This document shows positions 1 to 6,074 of a stretch of DNA of 6,354 bases, piece after piece (the first letter of the stretch is position 1; every line of letters begins with the position of its first letter). The stretch comes from CAUZEB01 sp963578655 (GTDB taxonomy: Bacteria > Chloroflexota > Dehalococcoidia > Lucifugimonadales > CAUZEB01): NCBI GenBank assembly GCA_963578655.1, contig CAUZEB010000109.1:1-6354 (forward strand), written 5' to 3'. Below the pieces are notes generated by a model, which saw only the letters and a list, made by a program, of their open reading frames with translations, ran no database searches and had not been told where the DNA came from. The translations under genes were made by a program, and so were the position numbers.

Positions 1-1371
1 GACTTTGAGTAGGGAATTCACAGCTGGCTTCCCGATCTGCATTAATGAAGACATAGCAGAAGTCCTAACAGATGCTGAAGGATCATCAAGGCTGATTATA
101 ATTGGATCGATGCATTCTGAGTCGCCAATCATCCCTAATGCTCTCGTAACGGAGTCACGTACTTCATCACTTGGATCGTTAAGAGCCACTAATAATGGTT
201 GAATACCTTGCGGATCTCTCAATTTGCCAAGTTCTTCTGCCGCTGCACTCCGTGCATGAGAGTCACCCTCTCTTAGAGACGATATCAGTGGAATTAAAGC
301 GCTATCCGCGCCGATGTTTATAAGTATATCTGCTATAGCTTCTCTCGTATCTGCATTCGCCGTTTTGAGTTTGCTGACTAAAGGACCAACAGCTAAATCA
401 CCCACATTTATCAATCCTCTAATCGAGGCCGCCCGAATAGCAGCTGAACCAACTTCTAAAGATTCAACCAAAGGGTTAACTACCTTCAGGCCAGCTATAT
501 TACCGAGTGCATTTGCAGCACTAGCTCTAACATCTTCATCGAGATCGTTGAAGAGAATCTCTTCCAAACGTTTAAGGCTTCTTGTATCGTCATTATGTCC
601 CAATGACTCAGCCACCGCCCTGCGTACGCTCCATTCCTTATCATTGGATGCATTCAAAAGAGCGTCAAGAGCACTATTTTCTTTTATGCCACCAATAGAT
701 AGTGCAGCATATCGTCTAGTTTCTATATCCTGATCTTTAAGACTTACTATTAGTGCATTTTTTGTTGCCATTCCTATTTGCTTTAAGGAATCTACTGAGG
801 CGCTACGTACTTCAACACTTCTGTCTTTAAAAGAAGCTATTAATTTATCTATAGCCAGACTACCCCCTATTTGGCCTAATACATTTACTATACCTATTCT
901 TTGTTGATCTTCTTGATTATCAAAAATACCAGTTAATACACCCACAATATCAGATTCGTAGTTTGTTAATGATCGTTGAGCCATTAATCTAACTTCACTA
1001 TGCCGGTCTGCCAGGGAATCCACCAATGCGTTAACAGCATTTTTAGGCTTGATCTTTCCCATTATCCTGGCGGAAGACAATCTTACTTCCCAACTAGGAT
1101 CTTTTAGGGTTGATAAAAGATATTCAACTGCAGGGGTACCTATTTCACACAATATATCCTCTACTATCTTTCGTGATCGTTGATCAAGATTGTCCAGTTT
1201 AGCTATAAGGTCTGGGACAGCAGCTTCACCTAATTCTAACAATGCGGAACGGGCCATCTGATCTAAATTGCTATGTTTAGAATCGGAAAGAATCTTAATA
1301 ATTTTTTCAGCCTGACCTCGTTCCATAAGTTTATTTATGTTTGGCTGCCTAAATAATCCCAACATTCGCAT
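1..1371 (-). CDS. HEAT-repeat (PBS-lyase-like) scaffold protein, C-terminus cut by window edge
   Basis: The minus-strand frame is open from ATG 1371 to base 1, giving 457 residues with no stop, so the C-terminus lies outside the window. After a short N-terminus (MRMLGLFRQP) almost the whole chain is tandem alpha-helical repeats of the form 'D..xEVRxsAaxxLGxIg..xAvxpLixsL'. The conserved arginine recurs at residues 67, 97, 128, 158, 189, 219, 250, 282, 313, 343, 374, 405 and 436, a steady 30-32 residue spacing, with a degenerate unit before it near residue 37. This is the E-Z type / PBS-lyase HEAT-like repeat, a superhelical protein-binding scaffold. No catalytic domain, signal peptide or membrane segment is visible, so it is probably cytoplasmic. 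Which partner it binds cannot be told. The start is supported by an AAGGAAGG ribosome site 6 bases upstream; a second ATG two codons on (1365) is less well placed. It follows the CPBP protease in the same direction and may share its transcript. Confidence 0.9.
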   Translation of the reverse strand, partial: MRMLGLFRQPNINKLMERGQAEKIIKILSDSKHSNLDQMARSALLELGEAAVPDLIAKLDNLDQRSRKIVEDILCEIGTPAVEYLLSTLKDPSWEVRLSSARIMGKIKPKNAVNALVDSLADRHSEVRLMAQRSLTNYESDIVGVLTGIFDNQEDQQRIGIVNVLGQIGGSLAIDKLIASFKDRSVEVRSASVDSLKQIGMATKNALIVSLKDQDIETRRYAALSIGGIKENSALDALLNASNDKEWSVRRAVAESLGHNDDTRSLKRLEEILFNDLDEDVRASAANALGNIAGLKVVNPLVESLEVGSAAIRAASIRGLINVGDLAVGPLVSKLKTANADTREAIADILINIGADSALIPLISSLREGDSHARSAAAEELGKLRDPQGIQPLLVALNDPSDEVRDSVTRALGMIGDSECIDPIIISLDDPSASVRTSAMSSLMQIGKPAVNSLLKV

Positions 1372-1374
1372 TAA

Positions 1375-1506
1375 TTACCTTCCTTTGAGCCAATTCTCTA
1401 ATATAGACATCAAAAAGCTTAACGACGCCTTACGACCAAATATAAAAGTCAAGGCTATCCTGTTCATGTGCTCTATTTCCACATCCTTTATTGTCATGAA
1501 CTTCAT
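1375..1506 (-). CDS. possible small protein, 43 residues, just upstream of the HEAT gene
   Basis: An open frame fills most of the 169-base space between the CPBP and HEAT genes. It reads from ATG 1506 (MKFMTIKDVE...) to a TAA at 1375-1377, three bases before the HEAT start codon. Its last codons (AAA GGA AGG) also form the HEAT ribosome binding site, an arrangement typical of translational coupling. The C-terminal half is hydrophobic and basic (ALTFIFGRKASLSFLMSILE), which could form an amphipathic or membrane helix. Its own ribosome site is weak: GGA lies 8 bases before the second ATG (1497), which is the more likely start if the gene is real. ATG 1467 is also in frame. I do not recognise a family. 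An ORF this short can occur by chance, so the call rests on position only. Confidence 0.35.
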   Translation of the reverse strand: MKFMTIKDVEIEHMNRIALTFIFGRKASLSFLMSILENWLKGR

Positions 1507-1540
1507 CCGAGTTTAGCAGATATTAAGAGCTTTTGGCATA

Positions 1541-2281
1541 TTAGTAAGTGAAACTCATTAAAATAACTATACTGTTTTGGAAAGAGTGTACAACCAATCC
1601 CGGCCATATTGATCTGGTGAGTAAATAAAGAGAGGCCAACAGAATTCCTATTACAAAAATCGGAAGAAACGAGGCTAAACTCAAATGGGCCAACGCGAAA
1701 AGTAATGATACGATTAAAATACCCACTAGTTTTCCTAATTTATTTACCAATCCTGGTAGCAAAAATCCTCTGAAAAACAATTCTTCAGCGAAAGGCCCCC
1801 AGAGGCCGATTATTATTATATTAGCCAATCTGATGTTACCGTAACCGATTAGTTTATCATCCACAATGGAAGGTTCAAATACTTCCCAACCAGCTGAAGC
1901 CACAACAAGTGTATAAAGAGCCATGAATAATATGCTTACTAGGAGGACTAAAGCAGGTAAACCGATTAGAGTCAAAAATGATTGCGGCATTCCGAATTTA
2001 ATATAAGATTGAGGTAAAACAGGATTACGTAAGCCCAAAACGGCTAAACAACTATTGTATTTTCGTAAAGTAAAATACCAAACTATGAGAAGTATTAAGC
2101 CATTAAGAACAATGAAAGTCGTCGGCATAAAGCTGTCATGTGACTTGACTTCATCTAGCCCGAAAGCCATGTCCTGAAGAGTCACAAACGATAACAAACC
2201 AATAATCAATCCCATGGATGCTATCATCAATAAAATCGCGTGGATCAGATCCATGGAAGTCCAGGGAACCGTCTTGTCCAT
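1541..2281 (-). CDS. CPBP-family intramembrane metalloprotease (Rce1/CaaX protease-like)
   Basis: The product is 246 residues, a usual size for bacterial CPBP (ABI, Pfam Abi/Rce1-like) proteins, with about six to eight hydrophobic segments (roughly 11-33, 52-71, 103-130, 152-170, 184-202, 205-222, 226-243). All three signature motifs are present: motif 1 EELFFR (E166, E167, R171), motif 2 FALAH (F195, H199) and motif 3 HSFQN (H232, N236). The paired glutamates and the histidines are the expected metal and catalytic residues, so the enzyme looks intact. Bacterial members act in the membrane; some process peptides or give bacteriocin self-immunity, but most substrates are unknown and nothing here identifies one. 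ATG 2281 is supported by AAGGAAG six bases upstream. A 138-base gap separates it from the hydrolase gene upstream; the HEAT gene follows in the same direction. Confidence 0.9.
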   Translation of the reverse strand: MDKTVPWTSMDLIHAILLMIASMGLIIGLLSFVTLQDMAFGLDEVKSHDSFMPTTFIVLNGLILLIVWYFTLRKYNSCLAVLGLRNPVLPQSYIKFGMPQSFLTLIGLPALVLLVSILFMALYTLVVASAGWEVFEPSIVDDKLIGYGNIRLANIIIIGLWGPFAEELFFRGFLLPGLVNKLGKLVGILIVSLLFALAHLSLASFLPIFVIGILLASLYLLTRSIWPGLVVHSFQNSIVILMSFTY

Positions 2282-2419
2282 TTTCTACTTCCTTCACGAC
2301 GTTGATGTACGTAGTTCAGTGACTATGCATTTTATCCAATACAACTGTGGAAAGCGTAATGATTCCTAGTTCTCGTTAGACTGCAACATACGCCGTATGG
2401 TTTATGCAAAACGGAAAAC

Positions 2420-3064
2420 CTAATTATCCAGCCAAATGACATCACCATACAAACTTTCTGGATGTTCTTTAGAAGAATAAATCTGATACTCCTCCTTTGA
2501 TATATCTAGTTGACCATTGTCACCGTGTCCTGGATAGAAAGTAATCTTATTCCCCAATACAAATAGTTTCGAGGTGATACTTTGAATAATTTCGCGTAAT
2601 GCTTCAGGTGAACCGGTTTTCCCCGGCCCACCTGGAAACAATGTATCGCCTGTAAATAATCTGTCTTCTATGACCAGGCAACTTGATCCTAGAGTATGGC
2701 CTGGAGTAGCTATAATTTTAATGCTGAGATTGTTACCGAATCGGACATCTTCCCCGTCCCGTAAAAAAAAGTCTGGTTTCGTAGGCAAGACATCAGCGTC
2801 CGCCTCACCAATACCGACTGGTGCTCTAATCTTTGATGTTATATCAGCGAAGCCAGCTAAATGGTCAAAATGATTGTGAGTTATCAGAATAGATTTTACG
2901 TTAGTTTGTAAAGCAATTTCTATAAGCTGATCAGGCTCTCCAGGGGTATCTACCAAAATACTTTCATTCGTTTTCAGGCATCGAAGTAAGTAGGAGTTAT
3001 TATCATAAGGGCCACACTTGATCTTATATATCGCCACATCTTTATTTTGGTAATCGACTGACAT
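2420..3064 (-). CDS. metallo-beta-lactamase-fold hydrolase, glyoxalase II-like
   Basis: With the ATG at 3064 the product is 214 residues, close to short glyoxalase II-like enzymes such as YcbL. The metal-binding set is complete: H63-N-H65-F-D67-H68 in 'ILITHNHFDHLAG', H123 in 'TPGHTLGS', D140 in 'FTGDTLF' and H180 in 'YPGHG', enough for a two-metal site. The long C-terminal helical domain of classical human-type glyoxalase II is absent. It is expected to be a soluble cytoplasmic thioester or related hydrolase; the real substrate cannot be told, as this fold covers many reactions. Start choice: the frame extends upstream to a TTG at 3079, but that TTG overlaps a strong GGAGGGA ribosome site placed correctly for ATG 3064, so ATG 3064 is preferred. 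The gene is divergent from the small orphan gene at 3251 and has a good promoter candidate in the shared region. Confidence 0.92.
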   Translation of the reverse strand: MSVDYQNKDVAIYKIKCGPYDNNSYLLRCLKTNESILVDTPGEPDQLIEIALQTNVKSILITHNHFDHLAGFADITSKIRAPVGIGEADADVLPTKPDFFLRDGEDVRFGNNLSIKIIATPGHTLGSSCLVIEDRLFTGDTLFPGGPGKTGSPEALREIIQSITSKLFVLGNKITFYPGHGDNGQLDISKEEYQIYSSKEHPESLYGDVIWLDN

Positions 3065-3070
3065 GTCTGC

Positions 3071-3077
3071 TCCCTCC
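3071..3077 (-). promoter_or_regulatory. Shine-Dalgarno site that fixes the hydrolase start
   Basis: On the minus strand the sequence GGAGGGA lies 6 bases before ATG 3064. The alternative TTG start (3079) overlaps the upstream edge of this site and has no ribosome site of its own, so the longer 219-residue version is unlikely. Confidence 0.75.
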
Positions 3078-3150
3078 AATCATATTTAGTAAAATATTTC
3101 GTATATGGAACCAGCTACACTTTTTTCACTCATCTTCATATATATACACG

Positions 3151-3178
3151 ATTATATCAGCGAACGCCATGGGGTTAA
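3151..3178 (-). promoter_or_regulatory. sigma-70-type promoter for the metallo-beta-lactamase-fold hydrolase
   Basis: On the minus strand a perfect -10 box TATAAT (3151-3156) is preceded by TGA, giving an extended -10 element. A 4/6 match to the -35 box, TTAACC (3173-3178), lies 16 bases further up. Transcription would start near 3144 and give a leader of about 80 bases before ATG 3064. The -35 box lies only 7 bases from the edge of the 20-bp palindrome at 3186-3234, so a protein bound there could affect this promoter. Called by eye from consensus; no expression evidence. Confidence 0.5.
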
Positions 3179-3185
3179 ATAGTCA

Positions 3186-3234
3186 GAATAAGATATATAT
3201 TGTATCCTCTTCCAATACAATATATATCTTATTC
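3186..3234. repeat. perfect 20-bp inverted repeat, likely operator or 5' leader hairpin
   Basis: The left arm 3186-3205 (GAATAAGATATATATTGTAT) is an exact reverse complement of the right arm 3215-3234, with a 9-base spacer CCTCTTCCA. Only three of the 20 pairs are G-C. The right arm ends 3 bases before the AAAGGA ribosome site of the small gene at 3251. Each arm also contains promoter-like words: on the plus strand TTGTAT (3200-3205), 17 bases, then TATATC (3223-3228), which would start transcription near 3235. By symmetry the same boxes read on the minus strand. It may be an operator over a promoter, or an RNA hairpin next to the ribosome site. It is not a normal terminator: no G-C-rich stem and no T tract. 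Confidence 0.8.
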
Positions 3235-3250
3235 ATGAAAGGACTGCTTT

Positions 3251-3526
3251 ATGGCAAATTTAGATCTTAAAGTCAAGCAAGGTTCAAACGGTGACCGTAT
3301 TGAATTAGAATGCCCGCACCAGAAAGGCATTATCTACCTAGTACCCAGTGAGGCTTCTTGGGTTTGCGACGACGCGCTTTTACACGTCCATGCTTTGGCG
3401 GGCTTCTTTAGTCAGCTAATTGAATTAAAAGATCACACCGTCAGAAATGTTATGCAACGCTGGGGAATCTATTATAGGCCAAGGCCATTAAATCCTCTGG
3501 ATGATTCGGTACGTCAGTCAAAGTAA
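3251..3526 (+). CDS. small orphan protein of unknown function, 91 residues
   Basis: This is the only plus-strand gene. The ATG at 3251 is preceded by AAAGGA (3238-3243) at 7-base spacing, and the frame ends in TAA at 3524-3526. The product is a compact mixed alpha/beta-looking protein without signal peptide or membrane segment. I do not recognise a family. Visible points: a 'CPH' at C21-P22-H23, C39, and a 'HVH' at H45 and H47, which together could bind a metal but do not match a named zinc-finger spacing. A helical region (about 41-60) is followed by a basic, proline-containing C-terminus (RWGIYYRPRPLNP). Its own short intergenic region carries the 20-bp palindrome, which suggests tight control and possibly autoregulation. 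It converges on the TPR gene with a 4-base gap, so its transcript very probably runs antisense into that gene. Confidence 0.7.
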   Translation: MANLDLKVKQGSNGDRIELECPHQKGIIYLVPSEASWVCDDALLHVHALAGFFSQLIELKDHTVRNVMQRWGIYYRPRPLNPLDDSVRQSK

Positions 3527-3530
3527 AATT

Positions 3531-4496
3531 TTAAAAAGTGTCCTCAGATTCGTCCGATGTCTCATCGTCTGGTCTAATGATTCGATGTATGGCAGGAGTA
3601 AAGGCTTCGTCGTCGCCTGGCTCCGTGTCGTCATTAGACCAATCTTTTGCCGCTATGCGGTTTTTCTTTCTGTCCACTACTTCATCATCACTGAGATCTA
3701 ATTCGACAAATTTTTCAGGTGATCGTACCTTATAGTTATCATTTGACTTAAATGGAAACGATAATATATTCATCTGTGAGGGATGTTTATACACCTCTCT
3801 TATTAATATCGTTAACTCATCTTCAGCGACACTTGTGGTTACAGCCTCATATTTGTTCCCACCAGACATTAACTTGCTTAGGCGCGTCCCAAGTTTGGGT
3901 TCAATTTGTCCAACATATTCATTAGATGAATCTGTAACAATTATCTTGGAACCTTTAAGGTCTAGGGGAACTCCATGCCCTGCTGCCAACTTTAATAAGA
4001 CCATAGGTGGTCCCAAATTAATCAAGGATGTCACTCCAGTTTTCCCGGTTTCCTCTATGAATTCTTGGGGCAAAGCCACATTTCCTACAAGGTGAAGCGG
4101 GTCGTTATCTTCGAGCTGAGACAGGCGCAGTAGGTTCCTTTTAGCTATATTATTGTTGGGAGATACTGTCAAAGAATTCTTAAAAGCATCTCTAGCCTCT
4201 CTATTTCGGCCAAGTTCGCTAAGTGCTTTTCCCAATCGATTGTATGTTTCTAAATCAGCCGAAAAGTCAGCAATTATGGTCATATTCAAAGTCACTGCTT
4301 CTTCCCACCGACTTTGCATTGCCAAGCCAATTGCTCTCTTGGCTTTATCCTTCTTTTGTCTTTCGCTGTATCCTATACCATTACCCTGCATATTAAATCT
4401 CGCTAACGAAGTAGAGTCGGCGAATTCTAACGCAAGTCCCAGGCCAGTGCAAGTATTTCTGGGCACTACATTGGACTTATTTAAATCGTTCGCCAC
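3531..4496 (-). CDS. TPR protein with HIRAN-like middle domain and acidic C-terminal tail
   Basis: Read from GTG 4496 the product is 321 residues. Two tetratricopeptide repeats are clear, about residues 51-83 (A..LAMQSRWEEAV) and 84-117 (YNRLGKALSELGRNREARDAFKNSL..SP). Residues about 150-250 form a second domain with 'KIIVTD...YVGQIEP.LGTRLSKLMSGGNKYEA', which resembles the HIRAN pattern (residue-use, G-x-IG-x-x-P, then L..L...G..Y.A); this is inference by eye. Residues 265-321 are very rich in Asp/Glu, a disordered acidic tail. No membrane segment or signal peptide is seen, so it is likely a cytoplasmic protein-binding factor. The start is uncertain: GTG 4496 overlaps the glycosyltransferase end by 16 bases but has no correctly spaced ribosome site, and conserved sequence begins only near residue 44, so ATG 4391 (residue 36, 286-residue product) is a real alternative. 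It is probably co-transcribed and translationally coupled with the glycosyltransferase. Confidence 0.85.
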   Translation of the reverse strand: MANDLNKSNVVPRNTCTGLGLALEFADSTSLARFNMQGNGIGYSERQKKDKAKRAIGLAMQSRWEEAVTLNMTIIADFSADLETYNRLGKALSELGRNREARDAFKNSLTVSPNNNIAKRNLLRLSQLEDNDPLHLVGNVALPQEFIEETGKTGVTSLINLGPPMVLLKLAAGHGVPLDLKGSKIIVTDSSNEYVGQIEPKLGTRLSKLMSGGNKYEAVTTSVAEDELTILIREVYKHPSQMNILSFPFKSNDNYKVRSPEKFVELDLSDDEVVDRKKNRIAAKDWSNDDTEPGDDEAFTPAIHRIIRPDDETSDESEDTF

Positions 4497-5992
4497 CTCA
4501 ACAAAAGCAACCGATAGAAAGCCTCTAACAAAATTTTAAGGGTCATTTTAGAGTCCCCACAAGTTCTATCAATGAAACTAATTGGATGTTCCCATATTTT
4601 GTATCCTCTGTTCTCCAAAGCACGGGTAACTTCTATTTGGAAACCAAATCCCTTGCACTTAAACAGACTCAAGTCTAACGCTTTTAGAGCGTTAACTCGA
4701 TAAGCTTTGTAGCCAGAAGAGGCATCGCGTACCTTGATTCCTGAAACATTCCTAATGATGATATTGGCGAAAAAGCTTAATACGCGCCTGCCCACATTCC
4801 AATCATCATGAATGTGGGCTCCCTCAATATATCTAGAACCTACTACAACATCAGCAAATTCTAAATCTTCCAGAAATTTGGGGATGTATTTAGGGTTGTG
4901 GGAGAGGTCAGCATCCATTTGGATGATAAAATCGGCATGTCGATCGAATGCTAGAGCGAATCCTTCAATGTATGCAGTACCTAGCCCGTCCTTACATGGC
5001 CTAGTAATCAGTTCAACTGAACCTCCTGATTGGTCGGCTAAATCGCGGGCAACACAAGCAGTTCCGTCAGGAGAGTTATCATCCACTACAATAATACGAC
5101 AATTAGGCATACCTAAAGACAGTATATTTTCTACTAACGGTTTTAGATTCTCGGACTCATTATATGTCGGAACAACGATTACCACATTGCTTTCCCAGTT
5201 TTTGCGGTTGTTTTCGTTTTCTTTGTGATTCCCATTGGACCATTCTATGTCAGGTATGTTAGATGGAGAGATATCATATAAGCCTCTAATATCTCTCCAT
5301 CTAACACGCAGAATATCTCTGGCCATTAAAGCTGCGTCTGTTATGGGCCTGACTTTACTGTCTTCCTGATAATACCAATCGATCGGAATTTCCTTAACTT
5401 TATAGCCATATTTAATGGCTAAATACAGAATCTCTACATCGAACCCGAATCCTACGGTTTTTTGCCTAGTAAATAGATCATTTACCAATTCTCCACGAAA
5501 GCACTTGAACCCGCATTGAGTGTCCTGGAAATTTCCAATAGCAATGAACTTTACAACAAAATTGAACAGTCTACCTAAAATATGGCGTGATTTCGGCTCG
5601 TCAATCCTCCTGGCACCCGCGATTTGACGTGAACCAATTACTATATCGTTTCCCAGAGACATTTGATTTAAGAAGAGTTGCAGTCCTTCTATCGGCATTG
5701 CTAGATCCGCATCACACATGAATCGATATAATCCTCGTGTCTTAAGCATCCCTTGTCTAACTGCCGAACCCTTCCCTTCATGCTCTCTTGACATCAGATT
5801 GACGCCGTTATTACTTTCGAGTAGTGTTTTAATTAATGTGACCGTGTCATCAGTGCTACCGTCATCTACAACTAAAACCTCCCAGGTATATGGTTGACTA
5901 TTGAGAAAGGCAACCATTCTATCTAAAGTTGCCACTATACGTGCTTCTTCATTAAAAACCGGTATTATTACGGATAAAAAGGGGTTAATCAC
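4481..5992 (-). CDS. two-domain GT2 glycosyltransferase: Alg5-like domain fused to DPM1-like polyprenyl-phosphate mannosyltransferase domain
   Basis: The 503-residue product holds two complete GT-A family 2 domains. Domain 1 (about 5-240) has SVIIPVFNEE, VVDDGSTDDT (D43, D44), DAD at 94-96 and the QCGFK motif at 159-163, as in Alg5-type polyprenyl-phosphate glucosyltransferases. Domain 2 (about 268-500) has VVIVVPTYNESENL, VVDDNSPDGT (D304, D305), DAD at 360-362, DASSGYKAYR (423-432) and GDSKM (479-483), as in DPM1/polyprenol-phosphate mannose synthases. Both nucleotide/metal sites look intact. There are no obvious transmembrane helices, so it probably acts at the cytoplasmic face of the membrane, transferring sugar from a nucleotide sugar to a lipid phosphate. 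The GTG start 5992 has GGAG six bases upstream; the nearby ATG 5996 is out of frame and hits a stop after three codons. A polar linker (about 241-268, rich in N, E, K) joins the domains, and its start coincides with an 18-bp inverted repeat. Confidence 0.92.
   Translation of the reverse strand: MINPFLSVIIPVFNEEARIVATLDRMVAFLNSQPYTWEVLVVDDGSTDDTVTLIKTLLESNNGVNLMSREHEGKGSAVRQGMLKTRGLYRFMCDADLAMPIEGLQLFLNQMSLGNDIVIGSRQIAGARRIDEPKSRHILGRLFNFVVKFIAIGNFQDTQCGFKCFRGELVNDLFTRQKTVGFGFDVEILYLAIKYGYKVKEIPIDWYYQEDSKVRPITDAALMARDILRVRWRDIRGLYDISPSNIPDIEWSNGNHKENENNRKNWESNVVIVVPTYNESENLKPLVENILSLGMPNCRIIVVDDNSPDGTACVARDLADQSGGSVELITRPCKDGLGTAYIEGFALAFDRHADFIIQMDADLSHNPKYIPKFLEDLEFADVVVGSRYIEGAHIHDDWNVGRRVLSFFANIIIRNVSGIKVRDASSGYKAYRVNALKALDLSLFKCKGFGFQIEVTRALENRGYKIWEHPISFIDRTCGDSKMTLKILLEAFYRLLLLRWRTI
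4790..4819. repeat. 10-bp perfect inverted repeat inside the DPM1-like domain
   Basis: GCCCACATTC (4790-4799) is an exact reverse complement of GAATGTGGGC (4810-4819), with a 10-base loop. It lies within codons for 'GAHIHDDWNVGRR' (about residues 391-403) and would make a fairly stable stem in the mRNA. A single 10-bp repeat could arise by chance, so no function is claimed. Confidence 0.5.
5257..5306. repeat. 18-bp perfect inverted repeat at the domain junction of the fused glycosyltransferase
   Basis: The arm 5257-5274 (TGTTAGATGGAGAGATAT) is an exact reverse complement of 5289-5306, with a 14-base spacer. On the coding strand the two arms encode 'VRWRDI' (end of the Alg5-like domain) and 'DISPSN' (start of the linker), so one is literally the complement of the other. 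The transcript would fold into an 18-bp hairpin in mid-gene, exactly between the two enzyme domains. Length and perfection make chance an unlikely explanation. Confidence 0.85.
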
Positions 5993-6074
5993 TCATTGCT
6001 CCGGATGTTGCACAATATCTTCAATTAAAATAGAGGTTTAGCGTCCCTTACGTTTATTAAATAAACTATATCGC

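Noticed and set aside
314..733. Long plus-strand open frame of 139 residues opposite the HEAT gene
   Set aside because: It is the antisense shadow of a clear HEAT-repeat gene; the Ser/Leu/Ala-rich low-complexity product and lack of a ribosome site argue against a gene.
1541..2281. CPBP protease as part of a bacteriocin or defence system
   Set aside because: No bacteriocin precursor, export genes, toxin or defence partner is present nearby; the family is mostly housekeeping or of unknown role.
2329..2359. Promoter for the CPBP gene (TAAAAT with TTACGC upstream)
   Set aside because: The spacing would be 19 bases and the -35 match is poor; a promoter may exist in this gap but this one is not convincing.
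2387..2399. Short palindrome CATACG-C-CGTATG after the hydrolase stop, as a terminator
   Set aside because: Six-bp arms with a single central base cannot form a normal hairpin loop, and no T tract follows on the minus strand.
2605..2634. Imperfect hairpin CAGGTG..CCGG / CCGG..CACCTG in the hydrolase gene
   Set aside because: Interrupted by a 2x2 internal mismatch and lying in conserved coding sequence; arms are too short to stand out from chance.
4812..5228. Plus-strand open frame of 138 residues opposite the glycosyltransferase
   Set aside because: Antisense to conserved GT2 motifs, with no recognisable domain or ribosome site; likewise the plus-strand frames at 4153-4539 and 3835-4095.
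6052..6066. Palindrome GTTTATT-A-AATAAAC between the aspartate kinase and glycosyltransferase genes
   Set aside because: Pure low-complexity AT sequence with 7-bp arms and no loop; could be an operator half but is near what AT-rich DNA gives by chance.
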